From Cristatella mucedo (taxonomy: Eukaryota > Bryozoa > Phylactolaemata > Cristatellidae), in assembly GCA_009760855.2 (NCBI GenBank), contig WPIO01000057.1, positions 1,207,501 to 1,271,500 of the forward strand: 64,000 nucleotides of DNA. Direction: 5' to 3'. Below the pieces are notes generated by a model. It was not told the origin of the DNA and searched no databases. It worked only from the letters and a program-made list of their open reading frames with translations. Shown here piece after piece: positions 33,301-45,800 of this stretch (positions within the stretch are counted from its first letter, which is position 1; each line of letters begins with the position of its first letter). The position numbers and the translations under genes are program-made.

Positions 33301-36300
33301 TCCACCATTGAGGTAGCATATCTTACCTGAGGCAGCAAACCCTACCTAAAGCATTCAGGGCGCTAAGAAAAGCGACTTATTGATCTCATTGTGATTAATA
33401 ATTTAAATGCAGATAGCTAATCGCTCTCAGGACTCAGCCGTCGCGCCTAAGCTGGCGCTCAGAGAGCGCGTTTCGCTCGCTCGTTGAAGCCTGGTGGCGG
33501 CCATAGAACGGCCGGCGCAGAGCCTCGGGAGGACGCTCGCGCGCCTGGCTTCCGGTAACGCCGTCCACGCTGGCGACGCCTGGTACTCTGCCGAAGAAGG
33601 CCAACGAGACGATCTGGTGAAACAGCTGCTTCGGCAGTAAGTGCGCGGGCGCCGAGAGTCGCGAGCTTCCGCTTCCGCTTCCTGCCCTGAAACTACCCGC
33701 GACTTCGCGGCAGCAACGAAGCGACAAAGACCAAGCGAGAGGCGACGTCGAGCGACCAGTCCGCGCTCTCCGAGATCTATTTCTCTTGGCGAGCCATATT
33801 CATTTTCACTTTTAGAATTACTATCATTATGGCTTTGGCGAATGACCAGTCCGCGCTCTGCGCCATTTAGTTCTCTAGTGGTGCTAAGCAAATGTTTTAT
33901 CACTAGTATTAAAAAAACACTAGTAGATTTAACCGCCCCTTTTTATAGCGACAGAAGAGCCTTAACGGCTATTACCACCGCTTGCAGCTGCGATAGGCAG
34001 CTGGTCTGATGCAGTAGAAGAACCGGAAGTAACTCGCCCTTACTATTATTACCACCACTATAACTCGAAAATCTCTAACAGCAGCTGTAGTCCAGCTGAA
34101 CAGCGCGCAAGTGCGTTCCGATACTGAATCTGAAGCGGAGCGTCCATGGCATCCATCGCCGCCTGCCGCTCTCGACTGCAGCGCTCGCCACATTATGTAT
34201 GTATGTATGTATGTATGTATGTATCTCGGTCAGTAACTCCAAAAAGTCATAAAGACCATGTGGGTGTTACGCAGGAGAGTTTTGTATAGCGCACTCACAG
34301 CGTAAGTGGCTTTCGGTACGCATTCGGTAGCCAACAGACTTCGTCTCACGCAACAAAGAGAAAGTGGGAAGCATAGCAGAGTTAGGAGAGCAGTTTAGGT
34401 AGTGAGTAGCATAGAAGTAGCAGTTCAGGACCGCTGAAGATGATGTGCCATAGTCGGCAGTAGGAGAGTAGTTATCGTTGCGTAAGAATTGTGAAAGCGA
34501 GTTCCGCAGTCTAGGACCTGCAGAGCTAAAGCTTCTGTCGCCAACTGTCTTTAAGCGGAGGAATGGGACAGCTAATTTATTGTCCACACAGAACCTGAGG
34601 GCGCGAACAGGCTGAAACTGATGCAGCAGTTCAGCTAGGTATGAAGGAGCCAAGCCGTGGCGGGCCTTGTGGGTCAGCGTAAGAACTTTGCTCTGTATCC
34701 GTTGCGCAACCGGCAACCATCCTAGCTCTTCCAGCAAAGGTGACACGTGCTCAAACCGCTGGGACTTGAAGACCAGCCTTGCAGCCATATTCATAGTCCG
34801 CTGTAGTGGCATAATAGCTTTCTTTGGTAGCCCAGCCAAAAGGAAATTACAATAATCAAGCCGAGACAGAACTAAAGAGCTAGTTAAATTTTTTACAAGC
34901 CACTGTGGGAGACAGCTTCTAATCTTGGATAGGGATCGGATGTGATGGCTAGCTGTAGAGGCAGTCTTCTGAATGAAGCTTTTGAAATTGAGGCAGCTGT
35001 CGAACACGACACCTAGATTACGAGCACGTGGTGAAGGTCGCACAATAGCATCACCTATTAGAACAGCAAAGCCTTTTAATCCAGCCACGCGCTTAGGGTG
35101 TCCTATGAGAAGCAGTTCGGTTTTATCGTCATTTAATTTCAGAAAGTTTTACGACATCCAGGATCGAATATCGGCAAGGCAAGCATTCAGTTTCTCAGTT
35201 GCTGCAGCAGATTCCGACGGTTTAAATGACAAATACATTACTCGCCTCTGAGCACCAGCGCAGGTGCTCGGCGAGCAGTGGCGTTTTGCTACAGGTCATT
35301 TTGCTACTGTTCCGAAAACGCGGGCAGCAGCGCTAAATTGGCGAATCTCCGCTTTTGCGTTTCAGTCCTGACAGGGCGCAGGCCGTGACCGAAGTTGTAC
35401 TGCGGTAAGTAATTAATTAGGCTGCGGCGGTTAGTAACATTTGAGCAGTGCGGGCAAGTAGCATAGAGTGCGGACGATGGATCGAGCCGGCTTGATGTTG
35501 GTCGGGGATTGCATCTTTTAACCGTATTTAGCGTGCAAATCCAAAGTTGTGAACGCCAAGCGAAAAATCGGCCGATCTACTTCAGGTCGCAGAATGTCCT
35601 GCTTGACCTTGGCTGAGTAGCTTGGCGCGTGCGAGTTGTCCACCTATCTCAGTTTCAGCCTCGGTTTCAAGTGCTGCTGCGAGCGGGCATTTGTCTGAGA
35701 CAGAATTTTCCATCCTGAACTGGCCCGATGCCAGGAATTTTTCAGAAAGAGGTTAAATCTTGACCTCGAGTGGGTGTGACTGGAAGTAGGGATGGGGAGC
35801 GTCGTGTCATCACATCTGCACATGTAAAGTGCGTCGAATGAGATTAAGCTCTCTGAAGGCGAAATACAAATGTTTCATTATTATTGCCTATTTTTTCACG
35901 CTTGTATCCTGTTTGCTTGCGAGGCCACCTGGAGCTTCGCTTTGTTCCAAACTTCGTCTAATTTAATTGATCAACTCGGATGCTTGGTTCTAGATGCGTC
36001 AGGGGCAGTTTCGCCCCTGGGCTTTAGCCATGAGTTAAGGTGCTTGCTCTTCACGATCCGGCTCGTGGCTTTGAGTCATGAAGTGGTTGATCTTTTACTG
36101 ACCAATGCAAGCGGTGGTGATAGTCTTGAACGCTCTTCTGCTGCTTTATAAAAGAGGCTGTTAAATCATCCTACCATTTTATTTCATTCCCTATTTAAAC
36201 TATGCTATGATTAAAAATATTGTAATTAAATAGCGTGTACCCGGAAAAAATCATGAACAAATCAATTTAAACACTGCAGATTTTTTAAGATACTTTTATG

Positions 36301-39095
36301 AACGATTTTTAAATATAATTTAATGTTCAATGTCAACTATAAGAGGGAATGTTGTTTCTACATATGCAAGTTAATAAAATATCTCCCGCGATAATCTAAA
36401 AATACTGAAAAGATCGTAATTTAAGTGTGACCACAGCTACCTATATTTATGGATCCACGGACTAACATTAAAAATTATTAAAGTTGATCGACGGCGCCCG
36501 AAGGCACGAGTTTTACCGAATATCATCATGGAAACTATCAGTCGTCAACGGGTTTTTGAGGTTTTGAACACTTTTAGTGGGATTTTGCACCTCATTAAAA
36601 ATTTACTCTCATCCAGCAGAATTGAGGATCCTGAGGCTGCGGTTGGTATCGGTAGATCGTGCCTGGTTGCCCGGTAATTGAACTAGTTTAAATTTAAATA
36701 TACGGCCATCCCGTATCCGGGTGAGTCAAGAAAGTTTTTTAATTGTCTCTCAAGAGACTAGCTCAGAACTATGGCACTCATAGAGTGCCTGCCGGAACTG
36801 CAGCTCTCACAGAGTGCTTACCGGAACTGGAGCACTTGAAGAGTGGCTGTCGAAATGGTAAACAATATAATTCATCTGTATAGCGCTATAAGAGAGCACA
36901 ATCTCTATTCAGGCGCTTCACACATGCCACGAGGCTCGAGCCCACGAACTCGGCCAGACCTTGGTCGGTGCGTGCACCATAAAAAGTGCCTGTCGGAACT
37001 GTCTCTTTCAAAGAGTGCCCGTAGGTGCTGCGGCCCTCAAAGAGCGCCGCCTGCCGGAACGTCTTCCCAAGCAAGCGCGGAAGCTGCCTCTGGAGCAGGC
37101 CGCACAGTGCGGCCTGCTCCAGAGGCTCTAGCTTGAGTCCGCTTACTTAGTGCGCGCGCCGCCCGGCAAGGCCCATTGACCCTTAAAAAAATGGGCGGGC
37201 CCTATTTTCAGAGTACCTCAAGCTCTGGGCCGAAGGCGCGCCTCCCGGAACCCAGGAACTCTCCAGGTGGCGCCACCTGGAATCCTGCTCGAACCCCGTG
37301 TAGGGAGAAGTCGGTACCAGCGTTGGGAGGCGACGGGTGTTGCCAAGTAGGTTCCTTCAGCCCTATAAATAAAAGGGGGTGGAGCGCCGAAGCGAAGCGC
37401 CGAAGACGCTCAGCCCAGCCCAGCCCCTCCCCCGACGGGCTAGTTAGCTTCTCCGGAATGAGGGTTGGTCCCATTACTGCACGACCTGAAGCTGTGCGAA
37501 TGAGGCTCGCGGCCGCGTAGAACACCTTGGAGCGGTGTAAAGGGAAATGGGCGTCTCCACTTTTACACTTTAAAGCTTCGCGACAAATTCGCGGCCCTGC
37601 TCAGCACTTCTCTCGGACCTACTCTGTGAACGGAACTCCTTCTTTAGTTGTTCCTCAAACACGACTGCGTCCTCTAAAAAAGAACGGCAAGCCTACCGGA
37701 AAGCGATTCAAAGTGCGCACAGGAAATTCAGGTCCCCCCCCCGGCCTTGGCATTCCCGCGTAAAAAAATGTGAGTGCCCCTTGTAGGAGCGGCGATAGGC
37801 CAGGAGATGAGGTGCTCGCTCTTCACGACCGAAGTCGCGGGTTCGAATCCTGCAGTCGAGCGATCCTTTATTGCCAACTGCAAGCGGCGGTGATAGCAAA
37901 TACGGCTCTTCTGCCGCTATACAAACGAGGCTGTTGAGTCAGCTCAGATTACTATTAGTGAGGAGAAATAATCTGAAGCTGCGCCGCGCCGCCAGGGAAG
38001 CTTAAGAGGTTCCGGTCTTCTGTAAGCGTCGCAGGCTTCTTTTCCCACCGGAAGCCGAGAAGCCACTGCGGCAAGGCCTTCGGGAAGGAGGGCGCTAGAG
38101 GAGACACGATCGGCCTCCGAGCGCCGCTTCGGCGGCGCTCGGAGGCCGATCGTGTCTCCTCTAGCGCCCTCCTTCCCGAAGGCCTTGCCGCAGTGGCTCC
38201 GCGGTCTGTGGCGCTACGCAAATCCGGCTGCCGACTCGGCAGCGCCAGCTGTAGGTAGTGAGTGGGGCGACGCGAAAAACTCACGAACGGCAGCATGTTT
38301 CAGGCTGCGAAGGGAAACCATTTTGGCGCACCGACTTCACGAGGTCGCCTCTCGAATGTACGTACGCAGCCGCCAGCGCGGCGAGCCGGCGTCGAGTGCG
38401 CGAGCTCCTCTCGCGACCGATGACCTCGGAGCTCCCTTACAGCGAGCGGTTTCATTCTGACTTGCGCCGGCGCGGCTTCACCGCGGAGCCCGCGGTCGTG
38501 TACTACGGCGACGCGGCGGGAAGGCGAAAGGTGCCGCGCATAAGAATCAGCGGCCCGCATGCCGCAGACGCCGTTCGGAGGAGCCTGGCGCAGAAGGAAC
38601 TCGAGCGTCGGCACGCCAGCGTCGCCGGACCGGCGCCACGAGGCGGCGGCCGAGACCGCCCGTACTTCACTCGGCACGTCGACGGGACGACCGTTGTCCG
38701 GTATCTTTTGCAGCAATGCGCTTAATCGGCGGGAGGAGGGTGGTGCGACGCGCTTCGACGCGGACGCTTCGCTTTTCCGGCAGGGAGCTGCCGCCGCCGC
38801 CCCATCCGGGCTCGCCAAACCATTCTCGCCTGGGCGCGCCACCTGCCGGCGAGTGGTGCCCATTCCGTACTCCGGTCCTATCGGGCTGTCGCAGGGCGTG
38901 GGGCGAGTGACCTAACGCAGCTTAGAATCGAAAACTTAATCAATTTATTTCAAATTCATTCAGATTCAAATTAATCCATTTAATTCGCCAGTTGTACGAA
39001 ACTCATCGAAGTCAAATGCAGCATTCGAAAACACAGATTTGATAGTATTGACGGTAAGAACCGATGTAGCTGCTCTTCATTGGGCTGCGAGTAAA

Positions 39096-39141
<46 letters not shown>

Positions 39142-42100
39142 CTGTGGTATAGATTATTAACTTATGAAATGCCTACGAAACGCCTGCGCTTCACTTCCTC
39201 CGTCTCTGCAGAGGACCCTTTGGCGGTCCACCGGTGCTTTAGGGGCTCGTTCGCGAAAGCTGCGCCACGAAGATGAACGAAGCCACCGCAAGCGAGTTGT
39301 ACTGACGATGGCGGCTGTAATGTATCGTACACAGGCAAGCGCGAAGCGAGCGAGCTTACGTACGGATGAAGCGGAAGCCGTCTCGGAAGCGCTCCGGAGC
39401 TCGCGGAGAGAAGAGAAAGAGCGAGTGAGAGGGAGAGAGAATGGATAGCGTCCACACAGGCCGGTGGACAAGAAGAAAGTTTCTCGACTAGCAGGACTAG
39501 CGTGTCACGTGACCACAGCTAACCCGTTCCCCCGTTGGCCGGGCTGAGTGGTGTGAGTCCTGCTGGGACGGAACTGCATTGTGGGCTCGGCCAAGCCCGG
39601 AAAGCTAACCGATTCGGCGACGCGACAGGGATTTTTTCTCTGCACGACCCGATTCAATAGGAGTTAGTTCTTTGTCCTTGTTATTCACCGATTTTTACTT
39701 GATACGCTCAGCGTCTGGATTCAAGCTCTATTAAAGGACTGCAAGGCGTGGCGGCGAGTTAAGGGGACGTTTCAGTGGGCGCTTTTTTGAGAGCTACAAT
39801 TCCACGACAGTCTTTTGAGAGGGGACTTGAGGCATTCTTATGTCATTCGCATACCAAATAGACAAAAACTAAATTAAAATCAAATTTATAATCGAGTGAA
39901 CAGGCGTGAACTTACCGTGACCTTACCATGGCAAGTCACGTAGGGAGTTTCACTCGTAGCCACCGTTTACTGGTCGAGCGAGCGTATCTCATCAGTGAGT
40001 TCCTAAAATACCCACATTAACAGCCTACAATGCTCCTCTTTAGTATGCGATGTTGAAATAGGCGTAATCCTTTAAATCGAAGACACGGATAGCAAGCGAA
40101 CTTAGGGGCTTTGGTATGGAAGCGAACGCTTGCAAAGCTCACCAGTACGCTGGCTGACAGTAGCGTAGAACGAAGATCAAGCATGATATTGCTCACCATT
40201 CAATCGCGCTTACCTTTGCAGCAAATGTGAAACGCCTAGAAAGAGATTAAGTTCTCTGAGGGCGCTTTATCAAGTGTATCATTAGTATTATTACTATGCA
40301 GTACATAGCGGTTGCCGAATATTTATATAGCACCCTAAGAGAACCAGATCTCTTTCTGCGAACTTTACTTATGCTGAAAAGGAACCGTGTAAATTGGTTT
40401 GCCGTAGGGTGCATTGTTTTTGAACGCACGAGCAAGCAGAGTACAATTCTATCGGATGGAGCAGAGGCCGTACAGAATGGGTCAGCTTTGCTTTTAGCTT
40501 CGTTTGTGAGCATCGTCAAATCAGGAGATGACGTGATGTCAGTCCGCAGTGAGTTCCACGCATTGTGAGAATCATAACCGTGGTAGCCGAGGATATTGAA
40601 GCTAGTAAGGGTCACAGCTGACTGATCTGAGTCACACATGCCGATAGGTGCGACGCGATGCCTGCAGTAAGAGCAAGTACTGCTGCTAGGTAGGCCGGGG
40701 CAAGGGCACGGGGTGACCTAAAGGCGAGCTCTCGAATGTTGTAGTCGCTACTTTGCGTCGTGGGGAGCCTGTACAGATTAGCGAGAAATAGTGTAGTAGC
40801 GGCAGTTGGCTGCGACGTTCATGATAGGCAAGTCTAGCGGACGAGTTTCACAACCGCTGTAAGCATCCTCTTTTTAATGGAAGCCGCGTTGCAAAGTCGT
40901 GTAACTTTGAGTTTGACAGCGACGATTTGCCACATTGCGCACAGAATGCCCTTCGAATTTTCAACTGTCAGCAGTCCTTAGTCTGGCGTCTGCTAGCTAC
41001 CCAAGCGGGCGGCCGGCTGTTCTGCAATGGAGAACAGCGGATAGCACATCCGGATGTTGCACCGTGGTGTTGGAAGACACGTGCAACCACGAGAACCAGC
41101 TGCTGGCATTCGTGACTGCGACCGGGAAGCTATCGTGCAACCATCATAACAACCGCCTGCGACTCATCTCGTCCTCGTCTGCAGCCTATACGTTCAGCTG
41201 TGAGGGCAAGCTGAAGTCGCTCGAGCAGCTCGGATCAGCAGGAAAACCTCTAGCCCACGCCATTCAGGTAGGCCATCTGCCAGAAACTATTATTACTCGG
41301 TTTGCTGTGTCGTGTAGCAAAATAGCTATTTTGTACAGCTGTCTGCTGTAGCTGAAAAGGGCAACTTTTTGAACATAAGTGCTCCTATTTCAAACATGAT
41401 GTCAGTACTGATGGTATGGTTGTGGCTTATCAGATTGTCCTGCAATACACCTCTATGGCCAAACTGCACCCTGTCTCTGTCTCTGTCTCTCTCTTTGTCA
41501 ACGCAAACCATCGTTAAAATAAACACGGACTTATTGCATTTAGAACCTGACAATTCAATGGTGAGCTATCTGGGGGGTTATAGTCTCATTTTTCTAGTAC
41601 TTGAGAGATTATTTACTGCGTTCAAGACAAATGCATACTGTAAACGCTTGGATTCATGATTGCGTATGAGAATCGGGGTATGATGATTACTGGTGCAGAC
41701 GGCTTTACTGAAAGATAGAATGACGCCCACAATGGCCTGAGGGAAATCTATGACAAAAGTTTTCCGGCATTTCCATGGTTTTTAACCAGATTCTCTGCAT
41801 GCATTCATTTTCATTTCTTTCTCATCACTCACTTAGCTCTTCGTATCTACTTGCATCTATCTAATATGTACTCCAACGTGTGCATGCTCACCCACTTAGC
41901 TGTATCTACCTGTACTTAGCTGTATCTACCTGTACTTAGCTGTATCTACCTCTACGAAAGTAAATAATTCATGCTTTCACCAGACCAAATGTGAATTTCA
42001 ACGGCGGTTATGCGTGTGTATATTATTAGATATGCATATAATATACATATGTGTGTGTGTGTGTGCGTGTGTGCGTGTGTAGGCTGAGACATTCTATGAG

Positions 42101-42767
42101 TGGAGTGGTTATGCGTTAATATATACTTTACCAGTGTGCTAAATACAAAGGAATACGTATTGAGAAGACACTGCATATTTATAGTCTTTATCTGAATTCC
42201 CCATTGGAGCTGTATGGAGTCGGACGTGCGGAAGGGGCTTCCGATAATCAAGCTACAATTGTACTACCGAGTATACTACAGAGTGTCCATATTACCAAGT
42301 ACTTCTCGCACAGTTGCTAGGCACTTTTTATTGGCTTTCCTGTATACGATGCAATGCAGGACTTTCATAATAGCGATTCAAAAATCACTACTATTCGGCA
42401 CGCATGAAAATTTGTCCATTCATGAGGAAAAAGCCTACGTAGCGTCAAGCGTCCTAGGTCTCAGTGTGCTATGGTTTTGGCTAGAGGTTTCACCAATGAT
42501 TGATTGTCGTGACTGGCTACTTTCGTGGGTGCGTGACAGCAAAATACACACGCCAGCGAAAACTCTCTCATTCATTTCATCTTTTTAATTGCACTCCGCT
42601 AATTCACAAAAAAGTTTCCTGATCTGGAAATATAATTCCCCTTAAAGTTTGTATATTGCATTAGCGTGAAAGTTAACATGCTCTATTTCCTAAGGCCTCA
42701 CAAGAGTTAATGCCAGAGATATAGATAGAAAGGTAAAAAGAGAGAGATAGTGAAGAGAGACAATGAG

Positions 42768-42820
<53 letters not shown>

Positions 42821-45800
42821 AGAGAGAAGCCGAGCCACTGCGTACATGGCGGATTCCATCAAACCTTAATAACTTATTTCATTTGCGTAGCACCCTAAGA
42901 GAACCTAATCTCTATTCAGGCCTCACATACACCACGGGCCCGACCATGACATCGGTCATCAAATGCATTCACCTTGACCTTGTTTCGAGGTGAGCACCTT
43001 GTCCACTGGGACTGTGGTTACTAGATCAGCGGCCATCATTCAACTCTATTTTTTCTAGATCAACGGTTCAATCAGTATAAAGCTAGAGAAAGACCGAGAA
43101 CTGACGCTGTCGTACCAGAATGAGAAGAAGATTCTTGACCTACCGTGCGGGATGCTGAGCAGCGACCGCCCAGAGGATGGCGACCAGGTTAGTTTCTTTC
43201 TCTGACCACTGCCTGTGCAGAGGGGAGCCATTTCAGGCTCCCAGTCCGCAGTCAAGACGCTACCTGCGTATTAGTGGACGATTTAAGTCGCTCTCTCGAA
43301 GCATGCACTCATACATCAGGAACGGGCGTCGATACGAGCTGGAAGCATGAACATGCACGAAGCTTGTGTACCCGATCGAGACTGCAGGCTTATGCGAAAT
43401 TTTCCTTCCGGTCAACGAGGGAGAATTCGATTTTGATTACAGAAAAACGCTTGATAAATTTGGCGATAGATGTAGGTATTGCTTTTTCTGCGTTCGGCAG
43501 CGTTTGGATTGCTCGGAGGTCCAAATGTGGGCTTTTTCCGTGTTATGAAAAGCTGCGTACAAAGACAGATGAACGCGTCAAACACGGCATCCGTGTTATT
43601 ATATATTTGCTCTCATTTCTGCCTCTAGCGTTTTCTTTTTATTTCTTTTGGGAATATTCATTCAGCTTATTTTATTTAGCTTCAAAGGAAGATATATTGA
43701 TGAATACAGAAATGACAAGTGTTTCTTAAGCTTTGTTTAGATGGCGATTATTGCTTCCTACCTACTCGAGTCTTACTTGGGTCGTCCGGTTTGTAGGAGG
43801 TTAGGACGGCAATCTTGCTTCAAGTCTTGCTTCCTACTCGTTCAGCCCACTGAGCGTTCCGGGGTAGCTGCAGCATTTTTCTACGACCAGGCTTCTCTAA
43901 GGCAATTATCGGTGGAATGAAACCTGTCCACTATAGCCTTTACCACTCGCCGCCTCAAAATCTGATTTTTGAACTCCAAGCTCACAGAGTCCCATAAACA
44001 GGAACTCTCGCGCAAACGCATCATTGAGTTTTCTGGTCAAGTCGCGCCCCTGGTGACGCATACGCCGAAGAATCGAGTAGTTAGGAGGCAGGTAGAAAGC
44101 AAGACAAGACTAGCCGTCTAAACAAGGCTTAAGCCAGGCTTTAAGAACGGAGCAGAGCAGAGCTGTCTTCAAGCGTTGACGTCTGAGTTCGTGGTTCGAT
44201 GCTCGCTTGAGCGGCTGCTGCTTTCGAGGGCGCTGGTCCCTCACTGCAGCCATCCTACCCCTGATAGAGCTTGCGAAAGAGGCTCGCCGATAGACCAGCG
44301 TAACGACTGTTATCGAAGAGAGGAGAAACTCGCTAGAATTTGACTCGCTACATTGCCCTAGCATTTTGGCGCAGACGGACGTGCTAGGAGTTTGACCATC
44401 GGCTCTGAATGCGTTAGCGTCGACCTCTAGAACATTCTTTTCCACTCCAGTCTGACTCCGTGATTTAAGGCTAGCCGGCAAAGCCGCAAAGTAAAGCCGG
44501 CCCCTATTGCCGCAGAGAGTGACTCGAGCGCAGAGCATTGGCGAATGATGGCACTCTGCTCTTCTCGAGCTCAGCGTGCTGCTGCGTCTGACGTCACTGC
44601 GATGTAGATTTGAGGTGAGACCTCCTCGAATTATCGTGTTCGGGTAAAATGGCTGCTCGAATGGCCGCCGATAGAAGCACCACCGCCAGCAGGCGGATGT
44701 TCGGCAGCGCAGCGAGGTGAACTGCCCGACGTATACCCTGAGTACAAAGGTCATTGGGACGGTTCACGTGACCTTGACTATCTCCCCAATTCGTGCGTTT
44801 TTGTGGGATACAAAATTAAAAAAATATAATTAATTTCTATAGCATCCTAGGAGAATTATACAACCTGGGTCTTAGCCCAGAGATAAGGTGCTCGCTCTTC
44901 ACGACCCAAGTTGTGGGTTCGAGTCCTGCGGTGGGCGATCGCTTTTTGGCGACTGCAAGCACGGTGGTAACCACTAAGGCTCTTCTACCGCTATATAAAT
45001 GAAGCTGCCACTGCTTGCTGGCCTACCGGCATGTGCAATCAGGCGATTACAGCTGATGGAAAACTCTGCACCTCAGCTCGTCTGTCGTGAGCGTCGAAGT
45101 TACCACATCAGACCACTTCTCGCCGACCTGCACTGGCTCCCAGTCAAGTAACGCATCGACTTCAAGGTTTTGTCACTAACTATTAGGTCACTTTATTCTT
45201 TGGCTCCAGCCTATCTCTCAGATCTACTCCCCCACCAGGCCAAACATCGTACCGCCCGCTTTTCGGAATCCAACTTTTTACCAATGCCTCTTACAAACCG
45301 CAAATCCTTTGGAGACCGTGCCTTTAGTTGGTATGCTCCCAAAGCGTAGAACTCATTCCCGACTTGCATCATGACATCCCCTGACTTGACCTCATTTAAA
45401 AAGAACTTACAAACGCACCTTTTTATGATAGCGTTTAGTGGGTCCCTGCGATTCATCCTGTATGTGCCTATGCATGCTAATACTCTGCAAGCTGCCACTA
45501 ACCACACTTGCATGCTGACCCTGTGTATTCCACTCCTAACCGTGCTATTCATGTGGTTTATCCAGCACGATACCGCTCACCATTCGATCTCGTTTCCTTT
45601 GCAGCAAATGTAAAGCGCCTAGAAAGAGGTTGAGTTCTCTGAGGGTGCTTTATCAAATGTGTTATTATTAGGTTAAACAGCGAAACCTTAGATAAATCTC
45701 TATCTGGGTGCTGCACATACTCTGGAGGGCTCGAGCCAACGACCTGGGTTTTTAAAGGCGAGCACCTTGACCCCTGGGGCAAACCAGGGATCTCAATAGC

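Noticed and set aside
37955..38296. Minus-strand open frame of 113 codons over the palindrome
   Set aside because: The palindrome mirrors itself on both strands, creating matching open frames. There is no independent support.
41895..41955. Possible CRISPR-like spacing of repeats
   Set aside because: Three directly adjacent 20-bp repeats without spacers, in a eukaryotic intron: a simple tandem repeat.
44110..44754. 214-codon open frame on the minus strand
   Set aside because: It overlaps the right edge of the candidate MITE, has an irregular composition with many Arg/Cys/Ser and no recognisable domain or splice context. It is probably chance openness in GC-rich sequence.
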